DNA from: Luteolibacter sp.
Lineage (GTDB): Bacteria; Verrucomicrobiota; Verrucomicrobiia; Verrucomicrobiales; Akkermansiaceae
Direction of reading: 5' to 3'
Assembly: GCA_030696085.1 (NCBI GenBank)
Contig: JAUYNL010000035.1
Location: 1 to 38,349 of the forward strand
DNA length: 38,349 nucleotides
In this document: in pieces, positions 1 through 7,819 of the stretch
Layout of the letters: every line of letters begins with the position of its first letter
Numbering within the stretch: position 1 is the stretch's first letter
Notes under the pieces: model-generated
Database searches by the model: none
What the model was told of the DNA's origin: nothing
What the model saw: the letters and a program-made list of their open reading frames with translations, nothing else
Program-made: the position numbers and the translations under genes

Positions 1-150
1 TCCGCCGAAACCGTGTCCGGCGACCAAATCCTGATAGATGCGCTGCGCGCTCAATCCGAGTTCGAGCATCGGCGCAATGACCTCCCGCAACCCGCCGCAC
101 AAGCTGCGCGAGCCGCTGATCACCTGGGTGGTGCACTTTGGGTGATCGCC
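1..150 (-). mobile_element. IS21-type transposase (IstA-like) remnant, runs off left edge
   Basis: Read on the minus strand in the frame whose last visible codon is 1-3, about 50 codons are recognisable, including SGSRSLCGGLREVIAPMLEL followed by GLSAQRIYQDLVAGHGF. This matches the conserved stretch just after the N-terminal helix-turn-helix of IS21-family IstA transposases (SLCEP...GLSAQRI.QDLV.EHGF). The C-terminus would lie left of the window. Upstream of about position 150 I cannot recognise the HTH, so this copy is probably degenerate or truncated at its 5' end. No start codon is assigned. The identification rests on one motif block remembered from the family, not on a search. Confidence 0.5.
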
Positions 151-283
151 GACAGGTGCCTGGAGCAGGACACAACGATCTGTTTGAAATCGCAGACGAG
201 CACATCATCCACCAAGTGGCAGACTTCGCCAAACGCGTGAGCCGGTAGGATGAAGACACCGACAAAAAAACGACGGAATCGTA

Positions 284-305
284 TGTCTCAAAATTAGTGC
301 AGACA
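284..305. repeat. Short inverted repeat upstream of the Y1 transposase
   Basis: TGTCT at 284-288 pairs with AGACA at 301-305 across a 12-base spacer containing AAAATTAGTGC, about 55 bases before the transposase start. Y1 (HUH) transposases of the REP-associated group act on imperfect hairpins at their ends, and AATTAGTG.AGACACC-like sequences are often seen near such genes in my recollection. I found no matching copy downstream of 1465. The rest of 151-358 shows no gene that I can support. Confidence 0.25.
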
Positions 306-358
306 CCATTTATTGATATTTTCCTTGACCTTGGAAATGACGGCGAGCACACACAGGC

Positions 359-1465
359 ATGGCCAGACCACGATGGATCGTCCCATGGGCGGAGTCCGGG
401 GAGAAACCGGCGATCTACCACTGCATCTCACGCGCGGTGGACAAGCGATTTGCCTTCGAGGGCAAGGACAAGGAGCAATTCCGCACCTACATGCGGATGT
501 ATGAGAATTTCTCGGGCTGCCGGGTGCTCTCCTATTGCCTGATGTCCAATCACATCCACCTGCTACTGGAGGTCCCGCCAATGCCCCGAAGCGGGTTCTC
601 GGACGAGCAGCTAGTCGCCCGCATACGCGCGATTTACAACGACGCCCAAGTGGCGGAGGTAGCCAAAGAACTGATAGAAGCCCGCAAGGTGGTGGCTGAA
701 GGCCGCGTGCGCGATGGGGAGGCTTATGTACTCGAAATCCACGAGCGCTTCACCTATCGGATGCACGATTTGAGTGAATTCATGAAGGGGCTGATGCAGC
801 GCTTCACCCAATGGTATAACCGCAGCCATGAGCGCCGCGGCAACCTTTGGGAGGAAACTTTCAAGAGCGTGGTGGTTGAGGATGGTGTCGCATCACGGAC
901 GGTTGCCGCATATATCGACCTGAATCCGGTGCGCGCGGGCATTGTGGAAGATCCGGCGGATTACCGCTGGAGCAGCTACGGTGAGGCGACCGGGGGCGGG
1001 GGCATGGGCAAGGGCAAAAAAGCACGCGCCGGCCTGGTGCGCGCGATCATGGCTGACAAGGGCTGGGAAGCGCACGAGTGCCATTGGGCCGGGCGTGTAT
1101 CCCGGGAATACCGAATGCTCTTTCTCCAGCAAGCCGAGGAGCGTGCTGAGGAAACCATCAACCCACAGGGCGAATTGGAAACCAAAATGCTCAGAAAGGG
1201 CATGAACCCCGTGCAAGCGACGGCGCAATTGGAGCGACTGGAGAGCAGGCGCGATGTCGCACTGGCGCAGGTGCTGCGCTGGCGCGTGAGATACTTCACG
1301 GACGGCGCGGTGATCGGCAGCCGTGGCTTTGTGGATGATCTGTTCAGCCGCTGCCGAGAGCGCTTCGGTATCAAGCGCATGAGCGGAGCACGCAAGTTGA
1401 GAGGTACAGCCGCTGCGGCAAGCGGACTGCTCTGGAGCATGCGGGATCTGCGAAAGGAGATATAG
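359..1465 (+). CDS. Y1 (HUH) transposase, REP-associated tyrosine transposase type
   Basis: Product of 368 residues. The HUH metal-binding motif is visible as NHIHLLLEV with His65 and His67. The likely catalytic tyrosine is Tyr153 in FTQWYNRSH, just before GNLWEE. The block AAYIDLNPVRAG...DYRWSSYGEA is the diagnostic end of the Y1_Tnp domain in the REP-associated family. These single-strand transposases cut and join DNA through a 5'-phosphotyrosine and act at hairpins. The C-terminal third, after about residue 210, is longer than in minimal IS200 TnpA and probably binds DNA (inferred). The reading frame is intact. It converges on the primase-helicase gene, with only 51 bases between the stops. 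ATG 359 is the first start that keeps the conserved IYHCISRAVD block. Confidence 0.88.
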   Translation: MARPRWIVPWAESGEKPAIYHCISRAVDKRFAFEGKDKEQFRTYMRMYENFSGCRVLSYCLMSNHIHLLLEVPPMPRSGFSDEQLVARIRAIYNDAQVAEVAKELIEARKVVAEGRVRDGEAYVLEIHERFTYRMHDLSEFMKGLMQRFTQWYNRSHERRGNLWEETFKSVVVEDGVASRTVAAYIDLNPVRAGIVEDPADYRWSSYGEATGGGGMGKGKKARAGLVRAIMADKGWEAHECHWAGRVSREYRMLFLQQAEERAEETINPQGELETKMLRKGMNPVQATAQLERLESRRDVALAQVLRWRVRYFTDGAVIGSRGFVDDLFSRCRERFGIKRMSGARKLRGTAAAASGLLWSMRDLRKEI

Positions 1466-1516
1466 AATTTTCTAACACAATTTCCAAAGGTATGAATTGA
1501 TTGAGATAGTGCGATA

Positions 1517-4363
1517 TCAAACCGATGATCCAGACATCTTCGCGCGGCGCAAATGCGTGATCGCCCGCAGAACGGCATCGAGTGTGGAATCGAGGTGTTT
1601 TGATAGATCTTCGGCCAGGGAACGCATTACATAATAAGCGTTTTCCTGAAGCAGTGCATCCTTGCGGCGGTCACATCGATAGGCCGCTGGATCGGAGAGG
1701 TGCTGAGGACCGTCGATTTCTATGACGAGCTTGAGATCCGCACAGAAAAGATCGACCTCCATCTCGCTCCATTGATCAAATGGAATCGGCAGTTTCACAT
1801 TGAGGCGGAACAAGCCGGCTGTCTCCGGCAGGGACTCAAGGCGTTGGAAAAGGAAGGCTTCGGACGCGCTGCGGGCCCGCTGATCATCGGAAGCAGGGCT
1901 GGCGGCGGCGACAAACAGATTTGCGAGCGGCTTGTCCACACCATCGCGTATGAGACGGCGCACGCTGGCGGAGTAGTCCTTTTTCCAGACCGGATCGATA
2001 GGCAAGGGGACGTCATCAGGCCAACCGGGCAGGGCACTGGCCGGCAGCAAAATGGTATAACCCACAGCCTCGTAGCCGGCACAACGCTTGTCGAACATGC
2101 GCGCGAACATCGGCACATCGAGATCGGCATAGTCGTGGATGCGAACCTCGCGTTTGCCATCGTGCAGGCGGTGGAGACGTCCGGCGTATTGGGCGATGAT
2201 GCCACGCCATGAAACGGGCATGGTGAGAAACAATGTATCGAGCCGGGAATCATCAAAGCCCTCGCCGACAAACTTGCCGGTGGCGATCACGACACGCGCT
2301 TCGCTTTCCGGAACGGCGGCGAGTTTTTCCATGGCTTCGCGCAACGATTTGCGACCCATGCCGCCTTGTAGGATGATCAGGTGCGGCACATGTGGACTCA
2401 GCATGGATGACAATGAGCTGACGTGCTCGGTTCTTTCCGTTAGAACCAAGGGCGAGCGTCCGCCGAGCACGGCGGCCAAGACCTCGTCCCGGATCATGTT
2501 GTTGCGGCGCTCGCAGCGCATGATCTCGGCGCAAAGATTTTGATACTCGATGCGGCGGTCGGGATCCGGTTCCGCCAGCGAACGAAAGCCAGTTGGTCGG
2601 ACGATGACATGATGGGAAAAAGGCCGGGCTTCCGCTTGTTGCTTCGCATCGACACTGTGGCGAATGGGACCGCACTGCATGAAGATGATGGGATGATGAC
2701 CATCCTTGCGCGTGACGGTCGCGGACAGCCCCAGCACGTATCGTGCCTTGGCCCGGCGGGCGACCAATTCAAAACTATGAGCTGACAGATGATGACATTC
2801 ATCGACGACGAGATGGCCGTAATCCGCCACGCGGTCATCGACCACACCCTTGCGAACAAGACTCTGGATCAGAGCGACATCGAGGTTTCCGGTGAGTTTC
2901 TTATGTCCACCGCCGAGTTTTCCGACTGACATTGCCGGCAGATCAAGAAATGAGGAAAGCCGCTCCACCCACTGCTCCATCAGTTGTTGACGATGCACCA
3001 ATATGAGCGTGTTGACGCCACGGGCGGCGATGAGATGGGCGGCAAGAACGGTTTTGCCGAAGGCAGTGGTGGCGGCGAGCACGCCTGTCTCATGTGCGAA
3101 CATGGCGGCGGCGGCGATTTGCTGTTCCGGGCGGAGCGTGCCGGTGAAACACACATCGAGCGGATGGCCAGCCACACGCTCATCGCGGATGCGGGCCTTG
3201 ATTCGGAGGCTTCCGAGAAGTTGCAGCAACTCATCGAGCAACCCGCGCGGCAAGCCGATGTGCGCGGACAGATCCTCCGCGCAGCCGATGATACGAGGTT
3301 TACCATAGGTCGATAAGCGCATCGCCTGGGCACGGTAGAACTCGGGATTCTGGAATGCGGCGAGGCGGAGCAGGCGGTTGCGCAATGCGGCCGGCAGGAG
3401 ATCCTTGGCGAGATAGATCTGATCACCGAGAATCACTTCGATCTCTTTTGGCAAAGGCCCGGTGATCGGTTCATCGCGATACCGCCGCGATGGCGGCGAG
3501 TTCCATGGTTCGGCATCATCTTGCGCCGCAAGAGTGAAGCGCACGCCCGTCACGCGGCCGCTGGTTTCGGCATCCCGAGCCATGGCCTCCACCTGCGTGC
3601 GCGACAAGCGATGGATGGCTGATAGGAACGCCCATTGATCCGGCCATGGGACCAATGCCTCGTCCAAAAACAGGCTGTGGCCGCTGTCACGAGGAACCTT
3701 CTGCAGGGGTAGAGCGATGAGATTGCCGAAGCCGCCTTTTGGCAGGGTGTCCTGGTTGGGAATGAGCCTGTCATAGGATGCGAGACCGAGTTCCGGTCGA
3801 CGCTCCATCGTTTCCGTTAGAACGAACGATCCCAACCTGCGTGCGAGCGTTGCGGGAACCGCCTCCGTGAAGAACAACCAGATATGGCCTCCATTCCCGG
3901 AGCGTGATCTTTCCAGCGCGGCGGGAATTTGCAGAAGACGGCACGTTTCCATCACCGCCAACACATCATCCCTCCATGATTCCTTGTCGAAATCCATAGC
4001 GAGGAAATAACAGGTCTCGTCGGCGAGCATCGGATAGACACCGGCAACGAAGTCCTGTCCGGTCTTGTTCTTACCTGATAGATGCCATTGGATGACTTCA
4101 TCGGTCACCGGCAGAAAAGCGCGGTGCGGGCAATCGCCGCATTTGATCCGGGATTTCTCGCAAACGCCACGCACCCATTCGTTGCCACAGGCCGGAGCAT
4201 AACCTGCGCGGCCGCTCCTGAGATTTTCAAAACGCCTCGGATACAAATCCCCGCGCCCGCGAAACAAGCGGCGGAAAAGCGCGATTTTCGCTGCCACCGG
4301 GCTGCGGGCATGAACCTTGGCACTGCCAAAGTCCGCGTAGTCGCTGTAGCCGTGTCCGGGCAT
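1517..4363 (-). CDS. AEP primase - SF2 helicase - DUF559/Vsr-like nuclease fusion protein
   Basis: Residues are numbered from the TTG at 4513; I prefer ATG at 4363 (residue 51), with ATG 4483 as the alternative. An archaeo-eukaryotic primase domain starts at KIALFRRLFRGR (76-87), with a Cys cluster (C109, C118, C125, C128), catalytic MDFD (174-176) and SGNGGHIW (205-212). It resembles the primase module of TOTE-type conflict systems. An SF2 helicase follows: Walker A TTAFGKT (482-488), DECHH (571-575), LGLSAT (594-599), then a second RecA-like lobe. The C-terminus, VIEIDGPQHL (930-939) with an upstream D921 and the later RRKDALLQENAYYVMRS, fits a Vsr/DUF559 PD-(D/E)XK nuclease. All catalytic residues I can place are present and the frame is open throughout. 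Families with this layout are thought to act in genome defence or element conflict; the role here is inferred. It lies divergently beside pdhA. Confidence 0.82.
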   Translation of the reverse strand: MPGHGYSDYADFGSAKVHARSPVAAKIALFRRLFRGRGDLYPRRFENLRSGRAGYAPACGNEWVRGVCEKSRIKCGDCPHRAFLPVTDEVIQWHLSGKNKTGQDFVAGVYPMLADETCYFLAMDFDKESWRDDVLAVMETCRLLQIPAALERSRSGNGGHIWLFFTEAVPATLARRLGSFVLTETMERRPELGLASYDRLIPNQDTLPKGGFGNLIALPLQKVPRDSGHSLFLDEALVPWPDQWAFLSAIHRLSRTQVEAMARDAETSGRVTGVRFTLAAQDDAEPWNSPPSRRYRDEPITGPLPKEIEVILGDQIYLAKDLLPAALRNRLLRLAAFQNPEFYRAQAMRLSTYGKPRIIGCAEDLSAHIGLPRGLLDELLQLLGSLRIKARIRDERVAGHPLDVCFTGTLRPEQQIAAAAMFAHETGVLAATTAFGKTVLAAHLIAARGVNTLILVHRQQLMEQWVERLSSFLDLPAMSVGKLGGGHKKLTGNLDVALIQSLVRKGVVDDRVADYGHLVVDECHHLSAHSFELVARRAKARYVLGLSATVTRKDGHHPIIFMQCGPIRHSVDAKQQAEARPFSHHVIVRPTGFRSLAEPDPDRRIEYQNLCAEIMRCERRNNMIRDEVLAAVLGGRSPLVLTERTEHVSSLSSMLSPHVPHLIILQGGMGRKSLREAMEKLAAVPESEARVVIATGKFVGEGFDDSRLDTLFLTMPVSWRGIIAQYAGRLHRLHDGKREVRIHDYADLDVPMFARMFDKRCAGYEAVGYTILLPASALPGWPDDVPLPIDPVWKKDYSASVRRLIRDGVDKPLANLFVAAASPASDDQRARSASEAFLFQRLESLPETAGLFRLNVKLPIPFDQWSEMEVDLFCADLKLVIEIDGPQHLSDPAAYRCDRRKDALLQENAYYVMRSLAEDLSKHLDSTLDAVLRAITHLRRAKMSGSSV

Positions 4364-4522
4364 GCCCCAGCGTGGCCCATCCGTCCCCTGTTGTCGATCC
4401 ACCCGTGCCCACCGGCATCGAGAATCAAAATCCTTGCCTCCCGGCCTCTGCTCCGCAACGGTTCCGCCTCGCCGATTTGCCATCGCAGCATCCACAACCC
4501 GCGGAATTTTCAACGCCCCGCC

Positions 4523-5599
4523 ATGACCACCGCCAACCTCTCACCCCTCGATTTCGCCAACTCGCCGATCAATCAAACGCTCACGCCCGAGCGGAAAATC
4601 GAGCTGTTCACCCAAATGGTCCGCATCCGGCGCTTCGAGCAGGCCGGCTTGAAATACTACCAGGGCGGAAAAATCGGCGGATTCCTCCATCTTTACATCG
4701 GCCAGGAAGCCGTGGCCGTCGGCACCATTTCGCTGGGAGGCCCTGATGATCACTTCATCACCGCTTACCGCGACCATGGCCATGCGCTGGCCGTCGGCAT
4801 GGGCATGAACGAATGCATGGCGGAAATGTTCGGCAAGCAAACCGGCTGCTCGAAGGGCAAGGGCGGATCGATGCACTTTTTCGCGCCCGATAAGAATTTC
4901 TGGGGCGGCCACGGCATTGTCGCCGGCCAAACCCCGCTCGGTCTCGGGCTGGCATACGGGCTCAAATATCTCGGACGGGAAGGATGCTGCCTCTGCTATC
5001 TCGGCGATGGCGCGGTGAACCAGGGCGCTTTCCACGAATCGCTCAACCTCGCCGCGCTTTTCGACATCCCGGTGGTGTTCGTGATTGAAAACAACGGCTA
5101 CTCGATGGGCACCTCGCAGGAGCGCTCATCCGCATACGGCGGCTGCCTCGCCCAACGCGGCGAAGCCTACGGCATGGAGTGGGACGTCATCGATGGCTCG
5201 GACATCTACGAAGTGCGCGCCAAGACCCACATCGCCATGGAGCGCGCCCGCAAGGAATTCAAACCCACCTTGCTGGAAATCGACACCTACCGCTACTACG
5301 GGCACAGTATTGCCGATGCGAATCACAAGAAATACCGCACACCGGAGGAAATCGAGAACTACAAGCAGAACCATGATCCGATCAACGTGTTCCGCCGCAA
5401 GTTGATCGCCGAGGGACTGCTCACCGAAGACAGCGCCACCACCATCAACAAGACCGCGCAGGATGAAGCCGCCGCCGCTGTGAAATTCGCCGATGAATCG
5501 CCCTCTCCCACCATCTCCGATATCAGCACCGACGTCTATTGGGAGACCGACAACCAATCGCCGGCATCCAAGATCGGGCGCCACTTTTTCGACAGCTGA
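4523..5599 (+). CDS. pdhA: Pyruvate dehydrogenase E1 component, alpha subunit
   Basis: Product of 358 residues, the usual size for the alpha subunit of a heterotetrameric E1. The thiamine diphosphate/Mg motif GDGAVNQGAFHESLN begins at Gly161 and ends with the NNGY element (VIENNGYSMGTS). The phosphorylation-loop equivalent YRYYGHSIAD is present. With E1 beta it decarboxylates pyruvate and acetylates the lipoyl group of E2. The frame is open upstream to 4082, but homology begins near LTPERKIELFTQMVRIRRFE, so ATG 4523 is chosen. E1 beta follows after 12 bases, in one operon. The gene is divergent from the primase-helicase gene. Confidence 0.96.
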   Translation: MTTANLSPLDFANSPINQTLTPERKIELFTQMVRIRRFEQAGLKYYQGGKIGGFLHLYIGQEAVAVGTISLGGPDDHFITAYRDHGHALAVGMGMNECMAEMFGKQTGCSKGKGGSMHFFAPDKNFWGGHGIVAGQTPLGLGLAYGLKYLGREGCCLCYLGDGAVNQGAFHESLNLAALFDIPVVFVIENNGYSMGTSQERSSAYGGCLAQRGEAYGMEWDVIDGSDIYEVRAKTHIAMERARKEFKPTLLEIDTYRYYGHSIADANHKKYRTPEEIENYKQNHDPINVFRRKLIAEGLLTEDSATTINKTAQDEAAAAVKFADESPSPTISDISTDVYWETDNQSPASKIGRHFFDS

Positions 5600-5611
5600 A
5601 CCACTCCTGCC

Positions 5612-6598
5612 ATGTCACGCACACTCACCTACCGTGAAGCTCTCCGCGAAGGCCTCGATGAGGAACTCGCCCGCGATCCCAACGTCGTCATCATGGGCGA
5701 GGAAGTCGCCCAATACAACGGCGCCTACAAGGTCACCGAAGGCCTCTGGAAAAAATGGGGCGACAAGCGCATTGTCGATACTCCGATCTCCGAGGCCGGC
5801 TTCATCGGCATGGGCATCGGCGCCTCCATGCTCGGCGTGCGCCCGGTCATGGAACTGATGTTCTGGTCCTTCCACTCCGTCGCCTTCGACCAGCTCGTTT
5901 CCAACGCCGCCTGCGTGCGCTACATGTCCGGCGGGCTTTGCAATTGTCCCATCGTCGTTCGCGGCCCGGCCAATGGCGGCACCGGCGTCGGTGCCACCCA
6001 CTCGCACATCCCGGAAGGCCTCTTCGCCGCGTTTCCAGGCCTCAAAGTCTGCGCTCCCGCCACCCCGGCGGACGCCAAAGGTCTGATCAAAGCCGCCATT
6101 CGCGACAACGATCCGGTCTATTTCATGGAAAACACCCTGCTTTATGGCAATTCCGGCGAAGTCCCCGACCCCGCCGACGGTGATTTCGTCATTCCTCTGG
6201 GAGTCGCCGACCTCAAGCGTGAAGGCACCGACATCTCGCTCATCGCCCACGGGCGCTCCGTCATTCATTGCCTTGCCGCTGCGGAGACCCTCCAAGCCGA
6301 GCATGGTATCAACGCCGAAGTGCTCGACCTGCGTTCGATCCGTCCGCTCGATGTGGATGCCATCCTCAAGACGGTTCAAAAAACCAACCGCGTGCTCCTG
6401 GTGGACGAATCGAAACCTTTCGGTGGCGTTTCCGCCATGGTTTCCACCATCATCATGGAAAACGCCTTCGATTACTTGGACGCCCCGGTCCAGCGCGTCT
6501 GTTCCATCGATGCCCCGGCCATCTACTCCCCGCACATCGAAAACGAGCAGCTTCCCAACCCGCGCCGGATCATCGAGAAGGTGCTGAAGATGGGTTGA
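5612..6598 (+). CDS. pdhB: Pyruvate dehydrogenase E1 component, beta subunit
   Basis: Product of 328 residues, typical of PDH/branched-chain E1 beta. It opens with RTLTYREALREGLDEELARDPNVVIMGEEVAQYNGAYKVTEGL in short conserved steps, followed by SEAGFIGMGIGASMLGVRPVMELM and FDQLVSNAA. The C-terminal transketolase domain is visible as DLRSIRPLDVDAI and DESKPFGG. It pairs with the adjacent alpha subunit to form the E1 heterotetramer in the cytoplasm. The start ATG 5612 lies 12 bases after the pdhA stop. Its stop is only 4 bases from the stop of the convergent secreted-protein gene, leaving no room for a separate terminator. E2 is found 3 kb downstream, not adjacent. Confidence 0.96.
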   Translation: MSRTLTYREALREGLDEELARDPNVVIMGEEVAQYNGAYKVTEGLWKKWGDKRIVDTPISEAGFIGMGIGASMLGVRPVMELMFWSFHSVAFDQLVSNAACVRYMSGGLCNCPIVVRGPANGGTGVGATHSHIPEGLFAAFPGLKVCAPATPADAKGLIKAAIRDNDPVYFMENTLLYGNSGEVPDPADGDFVIPLGVADLKREGTDISLIAHGRSVIHCLAAAETLQAEHGINAEVLDLRSIRPLDVDAILKTVQKTNRVLLVDESKPFGGVSAMVSTIIMENAFDYLDAPVQRVCSIDAPAIYSPHIENEQLPNPRRIIEKVLKMG

Positions 6599-6602
6599 GG
6601 CC

Positions 6603-7523
6603 CTATCGAGTTTCCAACACATTCAGCCTGAAAAAGCGGCTCGCATCGAGTGGCGGTGTCAGGCGCAGCCGCAGGGTCGCCGGGTTTTCCGGATCATTTT
6701 CGAGAGTGCCATCGGCCTCCATCCAGGAAATTTCCGGACTGCCGGAGGATTCCAGACTGTAGCGGATGGCACCGAGGCCGGGCACGTGGTGAAAGCGAAC
6801 CCACATGCCACCCTCGCCATCCGGCAGAATTTCGCATGGTGCAGGATCCGCGCCGGACTCCGGGTTTCCGCCAGTCGCGTATTCGAGGAAATTCGAGCGA
6901 CCGTCATGATCCGCATCCGCGCCGGGAAGTCGCATCGCAGGATCGGTGATCGCGGAAAACCCAGCCAACCAGGTGGTGAAACTACCGACCGACGGAGCGG
7001 CGGAGGTGGCGAGTCTGGCGCTGCCGAAGCGGCTTCCCACAAGCACTTTGGCATCCGCGAGATGGAGCGAGAGCAGCGGCTCCAGTCCGGTTTCGGTTTC
7101 CGCCTCGAACACCATGCCTTCGAAACGCGCGACCAGAAACTCGTCGTCAGCCGCCTGGATCAGCAGCGAAACCGTTTCCCCCACCCATGCCGCGGGTGCC
7201 TTGTCCTTCACCGCGATTTCAAAACCACCCGCAGCGCCATCCACGCCCTGGCCGATCGCACAGGCATCGCCAAACTGAACGAACGCGGCCGTCACCTGCG
7301 CGAGACCACCCAGCGCGGCGGCGTCCAGGATCTCGCCGTCATCCAGCCCGGGAAAGGCCCCGACCAGCACCTGCGTTCCCTCGGCGAGCGGAACGCCCGC
7401 CAGCGAGGTCAGCGGTTCTAGCCCGTGCACCTCGTCCGGCACCGAGGTGATGAGCACGGTCCCGGCCATCATGGGCAGCGAGGTGACCAAGATCGGGATG
7501 ATAGTGCGGAGTGCGTGTGACAT
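6603..7523 (-). CDS. Secreted protein with calcium-loop motif, unknown function
   Basis: Product of about 306 residues from ATG 7523 (GTG 7550 is an in-frame alternative). The N-terminus, MSHALRTIIPILVTSLPMMAG, reads as a signal peptide. The middle has no family I recognise. Near residues 205-225 there is DADHDGRSNFLEYATGGNP, a thrombospondin type-3-like calcium-binding loop common in secreted Verrucomicrobia proteins. The end, RLTPPLDASRFFRLNV, is also a common ending of such proteins, in a probable beta-sandwich. It is convergent with pdhB and sits between the E1 and E2 genes, with no evident metabolic link. No SD sequence is visible before either start. Confidence 0.7.
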   Translation of the reverse strand: MSHALRTIIPILVTSLPMMAGTVLITSVPDEVHGLEPLTSLAGVPLAEGTQVLVGAFPGLDDGEILDAAALGGLAQVTAAFVQFGDACAIGQGVDGAAGGFEIAVKDKAPAAWVGETVSLLIQAADDEFLVARFEGMVFEAETETGLEPLLSLHLADAKVLVGSRFGSARLATSAAPSVGSFTTWLAGFSAITDPAMRLPGADADHDGRSNFLEYATGGNPESGADPAPCEILPDGEGGMWVRFHHVPGLGAIRYSLESSGSPEISWMEADGTLENDPENPATLRLRLTPPLDASRFFRLNVLETR

Positions 7524-7774
7524 GGGAGGAAGTTGGTTAGAAATCAACACTGATTTTCAGTCGATAGAACGAACGGCCTTGGCCTGATGGCAGGTCGAAG
7601 GTCATGCGACCGTCAGGGTGGCGCACTGGTGGTGAGGATGGGTTTAACGCCTCCCACGTCTGGAGATCCGTAGAGGTTTCGTTTGTTGGAAAATTGTTAC
7701 GGCTGGCACACGGTCAACCGGGCGCTCTCAAATGTCCGCAACGAGCTTGAACAGCCCCCACTGCCCAAAGTATT

Positions 7775-7808
7775 TTCACTTGCCGTGTTTTTTCACTTGC
7801 CGTGTTTT
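7775..7808. repeat. 17-bp tandem duplication in leader of barrel-protein gene
   Basis: TTCACTTGCCGTGTTTT occurs twice back to back (7775-7791 and 7792-7808), ending 11 bases before ATG 7820. It lies in the 5' untranslated region or promoter of the following gene. The rest of 7524-7774 contains no gene that I can support. Confidence 0.85.
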
Positions 7809-7819
7809 TTCGGAGCCCC

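Noticed and set aside
13-240. A 75-codon plus-strand open frame at the left edge
   Set aside because: The opposite strand shows an IS21 transposase motif block; the plus product is compositional noise.
5615-6622. A 335-codon minus-strand open frame opposite pdhB
   Set aside because: Antisense of a highly conserved gene; no motif of its own.
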